From contig NZ_CP141285.1 of NCBI RefSeq assembly GCF_035319885.1, positions 1,922,001 to 1,986,000 of the forward strand: 64,000 nt of DNA. The letters run 5' to 3'. Below the pieces are notes generated by a model, which saw nothing but the letters and a program-made list of their open reading frames with translations, had not been told where the DNA came from and ran no database searches. The stretch comes from Altererythrobacter sp. H2 (lineage in GTDB: Bacteria > Pseudomonadota > Alphaproteobacteria > Sphingomonadales > Sphingomonadaceae). The position numbers and the translations under genes are program-made. Below, in pieces: positions 51,659 through 61,373 of the stretch (within the stretch, counting starts at the first letter, position 1; the number at the start of each line of letters is the position of its first letter).

Positions 51659-52827
51659 CGGGGTGTGGCTGGGCCGCAACGCCAACAGAGGCATCCACAA
51701 AACCGCTAAGCGGCATCAGGGTTCTCGAACTCGCGCGCATTCTTGCCGGCCCGTGGTGCGGACAGTTGCTCGCCGATCTCGGTGCCGAGGTTATCAAGAT
51801 CGAGCGCCCCGGCAGTGGCGACGACACTCGCCACTGGGGGCCTCCGTTTGTGATGTCGGACGCGGGCGAAAATCTGGGTGCCGCCTATTATCATTCGGCC
51901 AACCGGGGAAAGCGGTCCATCGCGGTTGATATCGCGACGCCAGCAGGTCAGGATATCATTCGTGGCCTTGCGGCAAACGCCGACATCATAATCGAGAATT
52001 ACAAGGTGGGTGGGCTCGCCAAGTATGGGCTTGATCACGCGGCATTATCGCAGATCAATCCGCGCCTCATCACCTGTTCGATCACCGGCTTCGGACAAAC
52101 CGGGCCCTATGCCAACCGACCGGGATACGACTATATCGCCCAGGCCATGGGCGGGCTTATGTCCATGACTGGAGAGCCGCAGCGCGAGCCTCAGAAGGCC
52201 GGTATCGCGGCCGCCGACTTGTTCACCGGGGTCTACAGCGCGGTTGCGGTCCTGGCGGCGCTTAACCGGCGGAACGAAACGCAGGTCGGCGCGCACATCG
52301 ACATGGCGCTGCTCGATACCCAAGTCAGTGTCATGGGCAATCAGGCACTGAACTGGATGACCTCGGGGGTGGTGCCGCGCCGGGTCGGCAATGGGCATGC
52401 CAATCTGGTACCCTATCAGGCATTCCCCACTCGCGATGGCGATCTGATCATCGCGGTCGGCAATGACGGCCAGTTTGCCGCCCTCTGCCGCGTGCTGGAT
52501 ATTGCACTCGACCGGGACGAGCGCTTTATCACCAATCCTCAACGGATCCGCAATCGGGCAGACTTGATTGAAGCGCTCGAAGTGATCACGGTGCAATGGG
52601 GCCGGGAAGAGCTTTTCGAACAACTCGAACAGGCAGGAATTCCCGCAGGCCCGATCAACGAATTGGACCAGGTCTTTGCCAACCCACAGGTCATCGCACG
52701 GGGCATGGCGATTGAACGCCACGGCCGCCCCGGAGTAGCCAGCCCGATCGTCATCGATGGTGTCCGAATGGCATCGGACCGTCCCGCGCCCGGGCTTCCA
52801 GAAGAGATCGAGCCGGATTTTCAGTAG
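51655..52827 (+). CDS. CaiB/BaiF family (class III) CoA transferase
   Basis: 390 residues with VLELARILAGPWCGQLLADLGAEVIKIE split over the N-terminal Rossmann region, ANRGKRSIAVD, and RPGYDYIAQAMGGLM containing the catalytic Asp. These enzymes move CoA between carboxylic acids, for example from succinyl-CoA. Coupled translation with the aldolase suggests it activates the acid released by the hydrolase or aldolase. The exact acid is unknown. Confidence 0.9.
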   Translation: MTGCGWAATPTEASTKPLSGIRVLELARILAGPWCGQLLADLGAEVIKIERPGSGDDTRHWGPPFVMSDAGENLGAAYYHSANRGKRSIAVDIATPAGQDIIRGLAANADIIIENYKVGGLAKYGLDHAALSQINPRLITCSITGFGQTGPYANRPGYDYIAQAMGGLMSMTGEPQREPQKAGIAAADLFTGVYSAVAVLAALNRRNETQVGAHIDMALLDTQVSVMGNQALNWMTSGVVPRRVGNGHANLVPYQAFPTRDGDLIIAVGNDGQFAALCRVLDIALDRDERFITNPQRIRNRADLIEALEVITVQWGREELFEQLEQAGIPAGPINELDQVFANPQVIARGMAIERHGRPGVASPIVIDGVRMASDRPAPGLPEEIEPDFQ

Positions 52828-52970
52828 TTTCGGGTCAAGGTTGCAGTGAGGATCCAAAAGGTATCGTTGACCTTATTGGGCAGCGATCTACTGGGTAAGG
52901 GTGGGATGAAGGTTCCCTCGCTCCCCATCCCCAACCCTTCAATACCAGCGAAGGGGGAAACGAGCCCGCG

Positions 52971-53351
52971 TCAGTTATCGACCCGGATCATTTTGCTGAC
53001 CATTTCCTGAATATCCACCTTTTCGGCATTGTCGAGCAGAACTGCCACGCGGTTCATGGTCGCAATGACCGACGTGTATTGACCATGCGCGTAATAGGCG
53101 TCGATCGGATAGACGACCGTCTTGTCAACCGGCGCGCGATGGTAGCTGAGTTGCCCGATGCCATAAATTGCGAGCCCCCCGGCTTCAGCGTGAGCCATCA
53201 TCCGTTCCGCACGATCTCTTGTGAGATTACCATCGAATTCAACCAGTTGGGGAGGGGCAACAGTGCGTCCAAGATACGTTGGCTTCCATCGTGCAGCTCC
53301 GATGACTCCCGAAATGACGAGCAAGTCGGAAAATTGAAATCTCTCAGCCAT
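52971..53351 (-). CDS. hypothetical protein
   Basis: 126 residues from ATG 53351 with a strong AGGAGG site, so it is very likely translated. No signal peptide or membrane segment is evident; the sequence mixes hydrophobic strands with helices and has VDIQEMVSKMIRVD at the end. I do not recognise the family. It is the last gene of the - strand meta-cleavage operon, 58 bp after the BphB-like dehydrogenase, so a role in aromatic metabolism is possible but unproven. Confidence 0.75.
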   Translation of the reverse strand: MAERFQFSDLLVISGVIGAARWKPTYLGRTVAPPQLVEFDGNLTRDRAERMMAHAEAGGLAIYGIGQLSYHRAPVDKTVVYPIDAYYAHGQYTSVIATMNRVAVLLDNAEKVDIQEMVSKMIRVDN

Positions 53352-53409
53352 GGCCTCTATCCTCCTGTCATGCGCTTGCTTCTAACGACCCTGGCTCAAT
53401 GCAGAGTAC

Positions 53410-54210
53410 TCACCCTTCCGGACGTTTGCCGATACCGATACCGCCATCGCTGAGCAGAACCGTGCCAGTCATATACGAAGAGTCCCGCCGCGAAGCCAAA
53501 AGCGTGTAGAGACCAGCATGGTCGGCCGGTTCGGCTATCCGCCCGAGCGGGGTCATGCTGGAAATCATTTCGTCAAGCCCTGGCATCTGTTCCATCTTCG
53601 TCTCTGCAAAGCCACCCGTCTGAGTGCCGCTAAGCGGGGTCCGTGTCCCTCCCGGTGCAACGCCGTTAACCCGGATGTCCGGCGTCAGTTCCCAGGCCAG
53701 TTGCTTGATCAGCCCGAGTACCGCGTGCTTGGAGGCGACGTATAGCGTGCCGCCGCCTCCGGTATAATAACTCGAGGTCGAGGCCGTGAAAATGATGCTT
53801 CCCTTAACCTTCCTGAGTTCGGGGATGGCGGCGCGGGCACCAAGGAAATAACCCTTCAGGTTGACGTCGAAGATTTCGTCGAAGACCTTGCCGAGTTGCT
53901 CGGGATCCTGCTGTTCGAGCGGGACCATAAAATCCCAGATCCCAACGTTCCCGACAAATACATCAAGCTTGCCGAAAGCCGCCACGGTTTCCGCCACGGC
54001 GCGGGCATTGTCTGCATAGGAACGCACGTCTCCCGCCACGGCCACCACGCTGTCCCCATGCCGCGAACGCACGAGTTCTACCTGCTCATCGTCCTTGACC
54101 AGGACGCCAACCTTGGCGCCCTCCTCAATATAACGCGCGACTACCGCCGCCCCGATCCCGGTGGCGCCACCGGTAAGTAGCGCCACCTGTCCATCAAGCC
54201 TGTTAGACAA
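53410..54210 (-). CDS. cis-2,3-dihydrodiol dehydrogenase (BphB/NahB-like SDR)
   Basis: 266 residues from TTG 54210, justified by GGAGGAGAG just upstream and no ATG nearby. NAD site [22 protein letters not shown], catalytic [16 protein letters not shown] and C-terminal [10 protein letters not shown] match dehydrogenases that turn cis-dihydrodiols of biphenyl, naphthalene or toluene into catechols. It would accept the product of the NDO-like oxygenases at 25-28 kb, although it sits in the meta operon. Confidence 0.88.
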
Positions 54211-54249
54211 TTTTCTCTCCTCCGTCTCCGGTTATCGATCAGTCTGGGA

Positions 54250-55749
54250 TTACTGATCGAACATCCCGGTGCGACCTTCTTGCAAGTTCACCACGACCGA
54301 CTTGGTCTGGGTGTAGTGGTTGAGCACTTCATGGCTGAATTCACGGCCAAACCCGCTCTGCTTGTACCCGCCGAGTGGCATGTTGGCCTTCAGATTGTAG
54401 TAGCGGTTGATCCACACCGTGCCGGTTTCGAGCTTGCGTGCCATGCGGTGCGCGCGCGCAATGTCGCGGGTCCAGATGCCGCCGGCGAGGCCGTAATTGG
54501 TATCGTTCGCCACCTTCATCATGTCGTCTTCGTCCTTCCAGCTAATCACGCTGGTAACGGGGCCGAAGATCTCTTCACGCGCAATACGCATCGAGTTGTT
54601 GACGTTGGTAAAGACCGTCGGGCTGATGAAGTGCCCATCGGCAAGATTGTTGTTGCGGCTGCCGCCTGTCAGAACGTTGGCGCCTTCTTCAGTCGCCAGT
54701 TCGAGATAGCTTACGACCTTGTCCATCTGCATCTGCGACGCCTGCGCGCCGAGCTGTGTGGCGAAGTCGAGCGGGTCGCCCTGGCGAATGCCTTCGAGCG
54801 CGACCTTGAACTTGGCGAGGAACTCATCCTGGATCGACTCGTGCAGGAACAGTCGCGATCCGGCCAGGCAAACCTCGCCCTTGTTGAGCACTGTCGACAT
54901 CGTGGCGCTTTCGACCGCGGCATCGATATCAGCATCAGCGCAAACGATGTGCGCGGACTTGCCACCCAGTTCGAGTGTCTGCGGGATGATATTGGCGGAT
55001 GCATACTGCATAACCCGGCGGGCCGTCGCCACCGACCCGGTGAAGGCGACCTTACGGACGTCCTCATGAGTCACAAGCGCCTCACCGACGTCAGGACCGT
55101 AGCCGGTGACCACGTTGATCACGCCTGGGGGCAAAAGATCCGCCATTTCCACGAAGAATTCGATCACCGAAAGGCAGACCGTCTCGGCGGGTTTAAGCAC
55201 AACTGTGTTACCCGAAGCGAGCGCGGGCGCGATCTTGCAGGCCATCATCAGCATCGGCACGTTCCACGGGATAATCTGGGCGCACACGCCCAGCGGCTCG
55301 CGGTGAACGATGCCGACAGCATCGGGGAAATCCAACGTCTGACCATGAAGGCCATACGCCGCGCCGGCAAACAGCTCGAACTGGCCGATGGCCTGGGGCA
55401 TGTCGAAATGCATCGATTCGCGGATTGGCTTACCGTTGTTCAGGGTCTCAAGCGTAGCGTAATGCTGATGGCGCGCCTTGAGCCGACGCGCGACCTCGAT
55501 CAAAATTTCCTGACGTTCGGCAGGCGAGCTTTCGGACCACTTGGGGAAGGCAGCCTTGGCAGCTGCCACTGCACGCTGGATATCCTTAGCATTGCCAGCC
55601 TGGATTTTGGTCAGCACCGCCCCGGTGGCAGGGTTAATCAGGTCGATCGTCTTTCCGCTATCACTGGAAATCCACTCGCCGCCGATAAAGTGACCGTATT
55701 CGCTCTTGATTCCGTACTCGTTGGTACCACTTTTCAACTGTGTAGCCAT
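54250..55749 (-). CDS. NAD-dependent aldehyde dehydrogenase
   Basis: 499 residues with ALDH signatures LELGGKSAHIV (Glu) and NKGEVCLAGSR (Cys nucleophile), plus FGPVTSVISW and GYKQSGFGRE. It resembles general ExaC/AldA-type enzymes as much as benzaldehyde dehydrogenase XylC. Given xylMA in the window and no other candidate, it may oxidise benzaldehydes to benzoates, but short-chain aldehydes are equally possible. Confidence 0.88.
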   Translation of the reverse strand: MATQLKSGTNEYGIKSEYGHFIGGEWISSDSGKTIDLINPATGAVLTKIQAGNAKDIQRAVAAAKAAFPKWSESSPAERQEILIEVARRLKARHQHYATLETLNNGKPIRESMHFDMPQAIGQFELFAGAAYGLHGQTLDFPDAVGIVHREPLGVCAQIIPWNVPMLMMACKIAPALASGNTVVLKPAETVCLSVIEFFVEMADLLPPGVINVVTGYGPDVGEALVTHEDVRKVAFTGSVATARRVMQYASANIIPQTLELGGKSAHIVCADADIDAAVESATMSTVLNKGEVCLAGSRLFLHESIQDEFLAKFKVALEGIRQGDPLDFATQLGAQASQMQMDKVVSYLELATEEGANVLTGGSRNNNLADGHFISPTVFTNVNNSMRIAREEIFGPVTSVISWKDEDDMMKVANDTNYGLAGGIWTRDIARAHRMARKLETGTVWINRYYNLKANMPLGGYKQSGFGREFSHEVLNHYTQTKSVVVNLQEGRTGMFDQ

Positions 55750-55767
55750 TGCTTCTCTCCTTAGAAT

Positions 55768-56049
55768 TCATCCAACTTCGATCAAAAGGTCGCTCACCGG
55801 AAACACTCTGCAGGCTAGGACAAAGCCCGCTGCGCGCTCGGTCTCCGAAATCTTCGCCGCGCTCATCTTACCGGTCGTGTAATCTCCGCCGACCACCCTG
55901 ACCCGGCAAATTCCGCACCCGCCGCCGCGGCAACCAACGCCGATATCGCTCGATCCGCATCGCTCCATGGCGAGCAAGATCCGCTCGTCCTCACCGCAGC
56001 TGAACTCTCCGCCGCCGACAATCCGGATCCTGTGCAGCCCGGTTGTCAT
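55768..56049 (-). CDS. xylT: XylT/DmpQ-type [2Fe-2S] ferredoxin for catechol 2,3-dioxygenase reactivation
   Basis: 93 residues from ATG 56049, directly after the tautomerase stop. The cluster motif VGCRGGGCGICRVRV and the tail FVLACRVFPVSDLLIEV closely follow XylT (VGCRGGGCGLCRVRV, LACQVFPQTDLTIE). XylT re-reduces oxidised, inactive iron in the extradiol dioxygenase. In TOL it precedes xylE; here it is nine genes downstream of xylE in the same operon. Confidence 0.9.
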   Translation of the reverse strand: MTTGLHRIRIVGGGEFSCGEDERILLAMERCGSSDIGVGCRGGGCGICRVRVVGGDYTTGKMSAAKISETERAAGFVLACRVFPVSDLLIEVG

Positions 56050-56050
56050 G

Positions 56051-56263
56051 CTATTGCTTCCCGGCGGCCTTTGCAGCCGCTTTCGCCGCAAAGGACTGTC
56101 CGCCGATCGCGAAATGCCCGGGCGGCATTTCGCGCAAGATAATGCGAACCGATTCACGCGGTGCCCCGATCGAAGTGATGGCAGCATCGGTCAGGGCTTG
56201 GATAAGCCGTTCTTTGTCGTCCGGCGATCTCCCCTCGAGCATGTTGACCTCGATGATTGGCAT
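56051..56263 (-). CDS. xylH: 4-oxalocrotonate tautomerase
   Basis: 70 residues starting MPIIEV. After Met removal the catalytic Pro1, Arg11 and Arg39 are in place (GRSPDDKERL, RESVRIIL). It isomerises 2-hydroxymuconate to 2-oxo-3-hexenedioate. It abuts the decarboxylase stop (TAAATG), so it is translated with it. Confidence 0.94.
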   Translation of the reverse strand: MPIIEVNMLEGRSPDDKERLIQALTDAAITSIGAPRESVRIILREMPPGHFAIGGQSFAAKAAAKAAGKQ

Positions 56264-57040
56264 TTACGCCTCCACCTGAAACATGACCGAGCCAAGCCCC
56301 TGAATCGTCGTGCGGACGGTTTGACCGGGCGCGAGATTGGGAGCGGCGGTGATGCCACCTGCCATGACGATGTCGCCTGCTGAGATTTCTTCTCCGCCTT
56401 CAGCGACAAGTCGCGCTGCGGCGACCAACGACCGCAAGGGATGGCCGAGAATAGCTGCAGTCGAACCGACCTCGATCACATGGCCGTCGATTTCGAGAAT
56501 AACCCCGAGGTTCGAGAAATCCTTGGCCGGATCGTTCCATTGTCCGATCACAAGGCCAGAGGACGAGGTGTTGTCAGCAATAACATCAGACAAAGCGAAC
56601 TTGAAGTTCTCGTACCGGCTATCAATGATCTCCATTGCCGGAGCAATCGCTTCGACCGCCGCCAGCGCCTCCATCGCTGTGACCTTTCCGGAAAGCGGCG
56701 CCTTCATAAGAAAGGCCACTTCCGGTTCAACCCGTGGGTGAACGAAACGTGCGCGAGACATCGACGCGCCTTCCTCGATCAGCATCGCGTCGGTCAGGCG
56801 GCCCCATGCCACCTCGTCGACTCCGACCTGCAGCATCTTGGCCCGGCTCGTCAGACCCATCTTGACTCCGATTCGGCGTTCACCGCGGCTGAGGCGACGA
56901 TCGACCGACAGCTTCTGCACCAGATAGGCATCTGCCACGCTCAGGTCGGGGTCGGTATGCGTCAGTTGGGGTGTTGCGCGCGCATGAAGCGCCGCGCTGT
57001 CCAGAGTTTCCGCGTAACGTTCAATCTTGTCCATTGCCAT
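56264..57040 (-). CDS. xylI: 4-oxalocrotonate (2-oxo-3-hexenedioate) decarboxylase
   Basis: 258 residues. VKMGLTSRAKMLQVGV, HPRVEPEVAFL, MEIIDSRYENFKF and GGITAA..GQTVRTTIQGLGSV match XylI/DmpH rather than the hydratase XylJ; IDSRYENFKF and GITAA are the discriminating blocks. It releases CO2 to give 2-oxopent-4-enoate. Lies 3 bp after the aldolase gene xylK. Confidence 0.9.
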   Translation of the reverse strand: MAMDKIERYAETLDSAALHARATPQLTHTDPDLSVADAYLVQKLSVDRRLSRGERRIGVKMGLTSRAKMLQVGVDEVAWGRLTDAMLIEEGASMSRARFVHPRVEPEVAFLMKAPLSGKVTAMEALAAVEAIAPAMEIIDSRYENFKFALSDVIADNTSSSGLVIGQWNDPAKDFSNLGVILEIDGHVIEVGSTAAILGHPLRSLVAAARLVAEGGEEISAGDIVMAGGITAAPNLAPGQTVRTTIQGLGSVMFQVEA

Positions 57041-57043
57041 CGC

Positions 57044-58075
57044 CTATGCTGCCCGCGCGGAAACGAGGTCGAGCGCAACATCGACAATCATGTCTTCCTG
57101 CCCGCCAACCATACGCCGTTTACCCAGTTCGATCAGAATTTCGCGGGTGTCGAGGCCGTATTGTTCGGCCGCCTTTTCCGCGTGACGAAGGAAGCTTGAA
57201 TAGACCCCGGCATAACCCAGGCTCAGCGTCTCGCGGTCGACCCGCACCGGGCGATCCTGAAGTGGACGGACCAGATCTTCCGCTGCGTCCATTAGTGCCA
57301 TCACGTCGCATCCATGGTTCCAGCCCTTTCGGTCGGCCGCAGCAACGAACACTTCGAGCGGGGCGTTGCCCGCCCCTGCCCCCATACCTGCAAGGCTGGC
57401 ATCGATCCGTACTGCGCCTTCCTGAGCGGCAACGATCGAATTCGCGACACCGAGCGACAAATTGTGGTGGGCATGCATGCCGCGCTGGGTTTCTGGCTTG
57501 AGAACGCGGTCGTAAGCCCGCAGCCGATCGCGCACACCGTCCATGTCGAGCGCGCCGCCGCTGTCGGTCACATAAACACAGTGCGCGCCGTAGCTTTCCA
57601 TAAGCAAGGCCTGCTGGGCCAGCGCCTCGGCGTCGATCATGTGGCTCATCATCAGAAAGCCCGATACATCCATACCAAGATCGCGGGCGATACCGATGTG
57701 CTGCTTGGCAACGTCTGCTTCGGTGCAATGGGTTGCGACTCGTACCGAGCGAACACCCAATGCGTAAGCGCGGCGAAGCTCTTCGACAGTGCCGATGCCG
57801 GGCACCAGCAGTGTGGTCAACACCGCCCGTTTGATCACGTCAGCTGCCGCCTCGATCCACTCCCAGTCAGTGTGGCAGCCAAAGCCATAATTGAAAGACG
57901 TGCCGTTAAGACCATCGCCGTGTGAGACTTCGATGGCGTCGACACCGGCATCGTCCAAGGCCTTGGCGATCGTGCGGACGCTGTCGGTGCCGTACATGTG
58001 GAGGATGGCGTGCATCCCGTCACGCAGGGTGACGTCCTGGATGTAAAGCTTGCCGGTTTCAGGGTTGAAGGTCAT
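57044..58075 (-). CDS. xylK: 4-hydroxy-2-oxovalerate aldolase
   Basis: 343 residues. Class II aldolase of the HMGL-like TIM-barrel type: [13 protein letters not shown] (metal Asp and catalytic His region), [29 protein letters not shown] (metal His pair). It yields pyruvate and acetaldehyde, which is channelled to the acylating dehydrogenase encoded upstream; the genes overlap by ATGA as in DmpFG. Confidence 0.94.
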   Translation of the reverse strand: MTFNPETGKLYIQDVTLRDGMHAILHMYGTDSVRTIAKALDDAGVDAIEVSHGDGLNGTSFNYGFGCHTDWEWIEAAADVIKRAVLTTLLVPGIGTVEELRRAYALGVRSVRVATHCTEADVAKQHIGIARDLGMDVSGFLMMSHMIDAEALAQQALLMESYGAHCVYVTDSGGALDMDGVRDRLRAYDRVLKPETQRGMHAHHNLSLGVANSIVAAQEGAVRIDASLAGMGAGAGNAPLEVFVAAADRKGWNHGCDVMALMDAAEDLVRPLQDRPVRVDRETLSLGYAGVYSSFLRHAEKAAEQYGLDTREILIELGKRRMVGGQEDMIVDVALDLVSARAA

Positions 58076-59010
58076 GCTGCCACCTTTTCTAGGTTCTGCA
58101 GTGCAAGCCGCTCGCCGGCCGCCTTGGCCGCAGCGGTCATAATGTCGAGGTTGCCGGAATATTTGGGCAGGTAGTCGCCCGCCCCCTCTACCTCGAGGAA
58201 AACACTGGTTTTGAGACCGGCGAACTCGCCATAACCAGGGATTTCGAGGGGCCGGTTCGAGCCGAACCGTTCGAACTGCACTTCCTGCTTGAGGCGATAG
58301 CCGGGGACGTATGACTGGACGGTCTGCACCATGTCCTGCACCGACTGGCGGATAAGATCCTCGTCAACCTGATCGGTCAACGTGAAGATCGTATCGCGCA
58401 TGATCATCGGCGGTTCAGCCGGATTGAGGATGATAATCGCGCGTCCGCGGCCCGCACCGCCGACGACCTCGATCGCCTTTGCTGTGGTCCGGGTAAATTC
58501 GTCGATATTGGCGCGGGTGCCCGGCCCTGCCGAACGCGATGATACCGATGCGACAATTTCTGCGTAATGGACAGGACTCACGCGCGATACGGCGGCAACG
58601 ATCGGGATGGTAGCCTGGCCTCCGCAGGTGACCATGTTCACGTTGCGGACGCTGCTGTCGAGCACATTTCCTACCGGGGGCACGAAAAACGGCCCTAAAG
58701 CAGCAGGCGTCAGGTCAACGACCAGCTTGCCGTCCTGCTGTAGCGCGGCATCATGCACTTTGTGGGCGTAAGCCGAGGTTGCATCGAAGACGATTCCGAT
58801 CTCCGGATAAACCGGCAGCTTGCGCAGCCCGTCCATCCCTTCATGGGTGGTCGTCACACCGCGCTCGCGGGCCATCGCCAGCCCTTCCGATGCTGGGTCG
58901 ATGCCGACCACCGCAGCGAGTTCGAGCACATCCGAACCCTTGAGCATCTTGATCATCAGGTCAGTACCAATATTGCCTGAGCCGATGATCGCACATTTCA
59001 TCTTGGGCAT
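58072..59010 (-). CDS. xylQ: acetaldehyde dehydrogenase (acylating)
   Basis: About 312 residues from ATG 59010 (AAAGG upstream; ATG 59025 and 59001 are alternatives). NAD site [25 protein letters not shown], catalytic Cys in [12 protein letters not shown] and [15 protein letters not shown]-like [15 protein letters not shown]. It converts acetaldehyde to acetyl-CoA in complex with the XylK aldolase. Confidence 0.94.
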   Translation of the reverse strand: MPKMKCAIIGSGNIGTDLMIKMLKGSDVLELAAVVGIDPASEGLAMARERGVTTTHEGMDGLRKLPVYPEIGIVFDATSAYAHKVHDAALQQDGKLVVDLTPAALGPFFVPPVGNVLDSSVRNVNMVTCGGQATIPIVAAVSRVSPVHYAEIVASVSSRSAGPGTRANIDEFTRTTAKAIEVVGGAGRGRAIIILNPAEPPMIMRDTIFTLTDQVDEDLIRQSVQDMVQTVQSYVPGYRLKQEVQFERFGSNRPLEIPGYGEFAGLKTSVFLEVEGAGDYLPKYSGNLDIMTAAAKAAGERLALQNLEKVAA

Positions 59011-59032
59011 ACGCTTGCCTTTCATCAAATCT

Positions 59033-59845
59033 TCAGTTGCCGTCCGCGGCGAATTCTGCGCGAACTGTTCCAACTCCGTTGATTCTCGCCTCGACGACAT
59101 CGCCGCGTTTTACCCCGGCCATCGGGCCGAGCGCACCGGACAGGATCACATCGCCTTCGAGTAGCGGCCGGCCGACCCGCGCCATGACCCGCGCCAGCCA
59201 CAACGATGCGGTGATCGGGCTGCCCAAGCAGGCGATACCAGCGCCGACCGAAATGGGTTCGCCCTTGATCTCCATCACCATTCCGCATTCACGCAGATCG
59301 AGCCCATCGAGCTTGCGCGGAACCGCGCCCAGCACGAACAGCCCGCTCGAGGCGTTATCGGCCACGGTGTCCCAGATGCGGATGTCCCAGTTGGCCACCC
59401 GGCTGTCGACGATCTCGATCGCCGGCACGACATATTCAACCGCGCGGATCATTTCTGCGGTCGTCAGATCGGGATGCGGCAGGTCGCGACCGATGACAAT
59501 CGCGATCTCGGCTTCGACCTTGGGCTGAATCACCTGATCAAGCGAAACCGGTATGCCTTCAGGCACGTCCATGTCGGCAAACAGCATGCCGTAATCGGGC
59601 TGGTCGACGCCAAGCTGCCGCTGGACCGCAAGCGAAGTGAGGCCGATCTTGCGGCCTACCAGTCTTCGTCCGCTGTCGACATAGTGCCGGGTATTGACCT
59701 CCTGCACGGCATAGGCAGCATCAACCCCGCCCGCCGAAATGAGATCGCGAACTGGCGCCACGGGTGTTCCGCTTGTCGCAGCTCCACGCAGCATTTCGGC
59801 GGCTTGTTGAATGACCCGAGGGTCTATCGTGGTTTCCATGGTCAT
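59033..59845 (-). CDS. xylJ: 2-oxopent-4-enoate (2-hydroxypentadienoate) hydratase
   Basis: 270 residues of the FAH/hydratase family: [58 protein letters not shown] and [15 protein letters not shown] (each block separate). The PDYGMLF and SGALGP segments mark it as XylJ/DmpE rather than the decarboxylase. It makes 4-hydroxy-2-oxovalerate for XylK. Confidence 0.92.
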   Translation of the reverse strand: MTMETTIDPRVIQQAAEMLRGAATSGTPVAPVRDLISAGGVDAAYAVQEVNTRHYVDSGRRLVGRKIGLTSLAVQRQLGVDQPDYGMLFADMDVPEGIPVSLDQVIQPKVEAEIAIVIGRDLPHPDLTTAEMIRAVEYVVPAIEIVDSRVANWDIRIWDTVADNASSGLFVLGAVPRKLDGLDLRECGMVMEIKGEPISVGAGIACLGSPITASLWLARVMARVGRPLLEGDVILSGALGPMAGVKRGDVVEARINGVGTVRAEFAADGN

Positions 59846-59849
59846 AATC

Positions 59850-61334
59850 TCAGAGCTTCACGCAAATGTTTGCGGTTTCGGTGTAGAATTCGAGGCTGTG
59901 GACACCGCCCTCCCGGCCGATCCCGGAATGGCCAGACCCGCCAAACGCCGTGCGCAGATCGCGCAGGAACCAGCAATTGACCCAGCACACACCGACCTGC
60001 ATCGCCGCTGCCACCCGGTGCGCGCGCGAAAGGTTTTCGGTCCACACGGTCGCGCACAATCCGTAGTCGGTGTCATTGGCCAGCGCGATAACCTCGTCTT
60101 CGGAGTCGAACGGGATTACCCCGCAGCACGGACCGAAGATTTCCTCGCGCATCACCGTGGCGTCGTGCGCAAGTCCGGTCCACAGCGTCGGCTCCACGTA
60201 GAAGCCGCGCGCCTGATCGCCATCGACTTTCGGAACGCCGCCGCCGGTGACAACCGTCGCCCCTTCTTCGACCGCTTTCGCGTAATAGCCGAGCACCTTA
60301 TCGCGGTGCTCTGCGCTGCTCAGTGGCCCAAGGTAGGCCGGATCCTCTATGGCACCGGGCTTGAATGCCTGCGCCGCCAGCGTCATCCGCCGGACGAACT
60401 CATCAAACAGCGGCCGCTCAACATAGACCCTCTCTGTGCCGAGACAGACCTGCCCGGTGTTGAGGAAGACCGAGCGTGACAGGCCCTCTATCGCCTTGTC
60501 GAGATCAGCGTCGGCGAAGACGATCGCCGCGTTCTTGCCGCCGAGCTCGAAAGAAACGTCGCGGACCCCGACTGCAGCCTTTTGCATGATCGCCTGCCCG
60601 GTTCCGGTCTCGCCGGTAAAAGTGATCGCATCGACATCCTTGTTGGAGGTCAGAAACTCGCCTGCCGAGTCGCCGCCGAAACCATGGACGACGTTGTAGA
60701 CGCCTTCGGGCATCCCGACCGCGTTCATGACTTCGCCCAGAAGCGCTGCTGTTCGGGGGGTTTCCTCCGAAGGCTTGACTACCACTGTGTTTCCGCAGGC
60801 TAGCGCCGGTCCGACCTTCCAGGTCATTAGCAGCAACGGGAAGTTCCACGGGCAGATCACCGCGATCACGCCCTTGGGCTTGCGCACGGCATAATTGATC
60901 GCCTGCCCACCATCGGGCGTCGGTGTGGTGAAGGATTCACCTGGCATCGTCGCGATAACGTCGGCGAACATGCGGAAATTCGCCGCGCCGCGAGGAATGT
61001 CGATGTGCGAAGCCACCTGACGGGGCTTGCCGGTATCGGCCACCTCGGCATCGAGAAAATCATCCGCACGGCGCTCGATTTCGGTGGCCACCGCGACGAT
61101 CAACTTGACCCTCTCGGCAGTCGTCATCTTTCCCCACGGTCCGTTGAGCGCCGCCCTCGCCGCCGCCACTGCATCGGCGACATCGGCTTCGCTTGCCTCA
61201 TGAACCGTGCCGATCGTTTGTCCGGTTGCAGGATTGACGTTGTCAAAGGTCTTTCCCTGGCTGCCCTTGCGAAAGGAGCCCCCAATGAAATTGAGTATGG
61301 TGTCGGTTACAGGTCGAGGCGGATTGGTAGTCAT
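59850..61334 (-). CDS. xylG: 2-hydroxymuconic semialdehyde dehydrogenase
   Basis: 494 residues of the ALDH superfamily: FELGGKNAAIVFADAD with the Glu, NTGQVCLGTERV with the Cys nucleophile, EEIFGPCCGVIPFD, and a C-terminal WFLRDLRTAFGGSGHSGIGR typical of DmpC/XylG. It sends the ring-cleavage product down the oxalocrotonate branch, for catechols without a blocking methyl group. A 39-bp gap with a CCAATGTATTG word separates it from the GlcG-like gene. Confidence 0.93.
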   Translation of the reverse strand: MTTNPPRPVTDTILNFIGGSFRKGSQGKTFDNVNPATGQTIGTVHEASEADVADAVAAARAALNGPWGKMTTAERVKLIVAVATEIERRADDFLDAEVADTGKPRQVASHIDIPRGAANFRMFADVIATMPGESFTTPTPDGGQAINYAVRKPKGVIAVICPWNFPLLLMTWKVGPALACGNTVVVKPSEETPRTAALLGEVMNAVGMPEGVYNVVHGFGGDSAGEFLTSNKDVDAITFTGETGTGQAIMQKAAVGVRDVSFELGGKNAAIVFADADLDKAIEGLSRSVFLNTGQVCLGTERVYVERPLFDEFVRRMTLAAQAFKPGAIEDPAYLGPLSSAEHRDKVLGYYAKAVEEGATVVTGGGVPKVDGDQARGFYVEPTLWTGLAHDATVMREEIFGPCCGVIPFDSEDEVIALANDTDYGLCATVWTENLSRAHRVAAAMQVGVCWVNCWFLRDLRTAFGGSGHSGIGREGGVHSLEFYTETANICVKL

Positions 61335-61349
61335 TTGATTTCTATCGTT

Positions 61350-61360
61350 CCAATGTATTG
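61350..61360. promoter_or_regulatory. CCAATGTATTG word upstream of xylG
   Basis: The same 11 bases occur at 63697-63707 upstream of xylF, and a near match (AATGCATTGCACAA on the - strand) at 49949-49962. Here it lies 15 bp before the xylG start. It could be an internal regulatory site, or chance. Confidence 0.35.
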
Positions 61361-61373
61361 AGGCACCGGCCGC

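Noticed and set aside
54280-55764. 494-codon + strand frame opposite the aldehyde dehydrogenase
   Set aside because: The - strand ALDH has Glu and Cys active-site motifs; the + strand reading has no conserved features.
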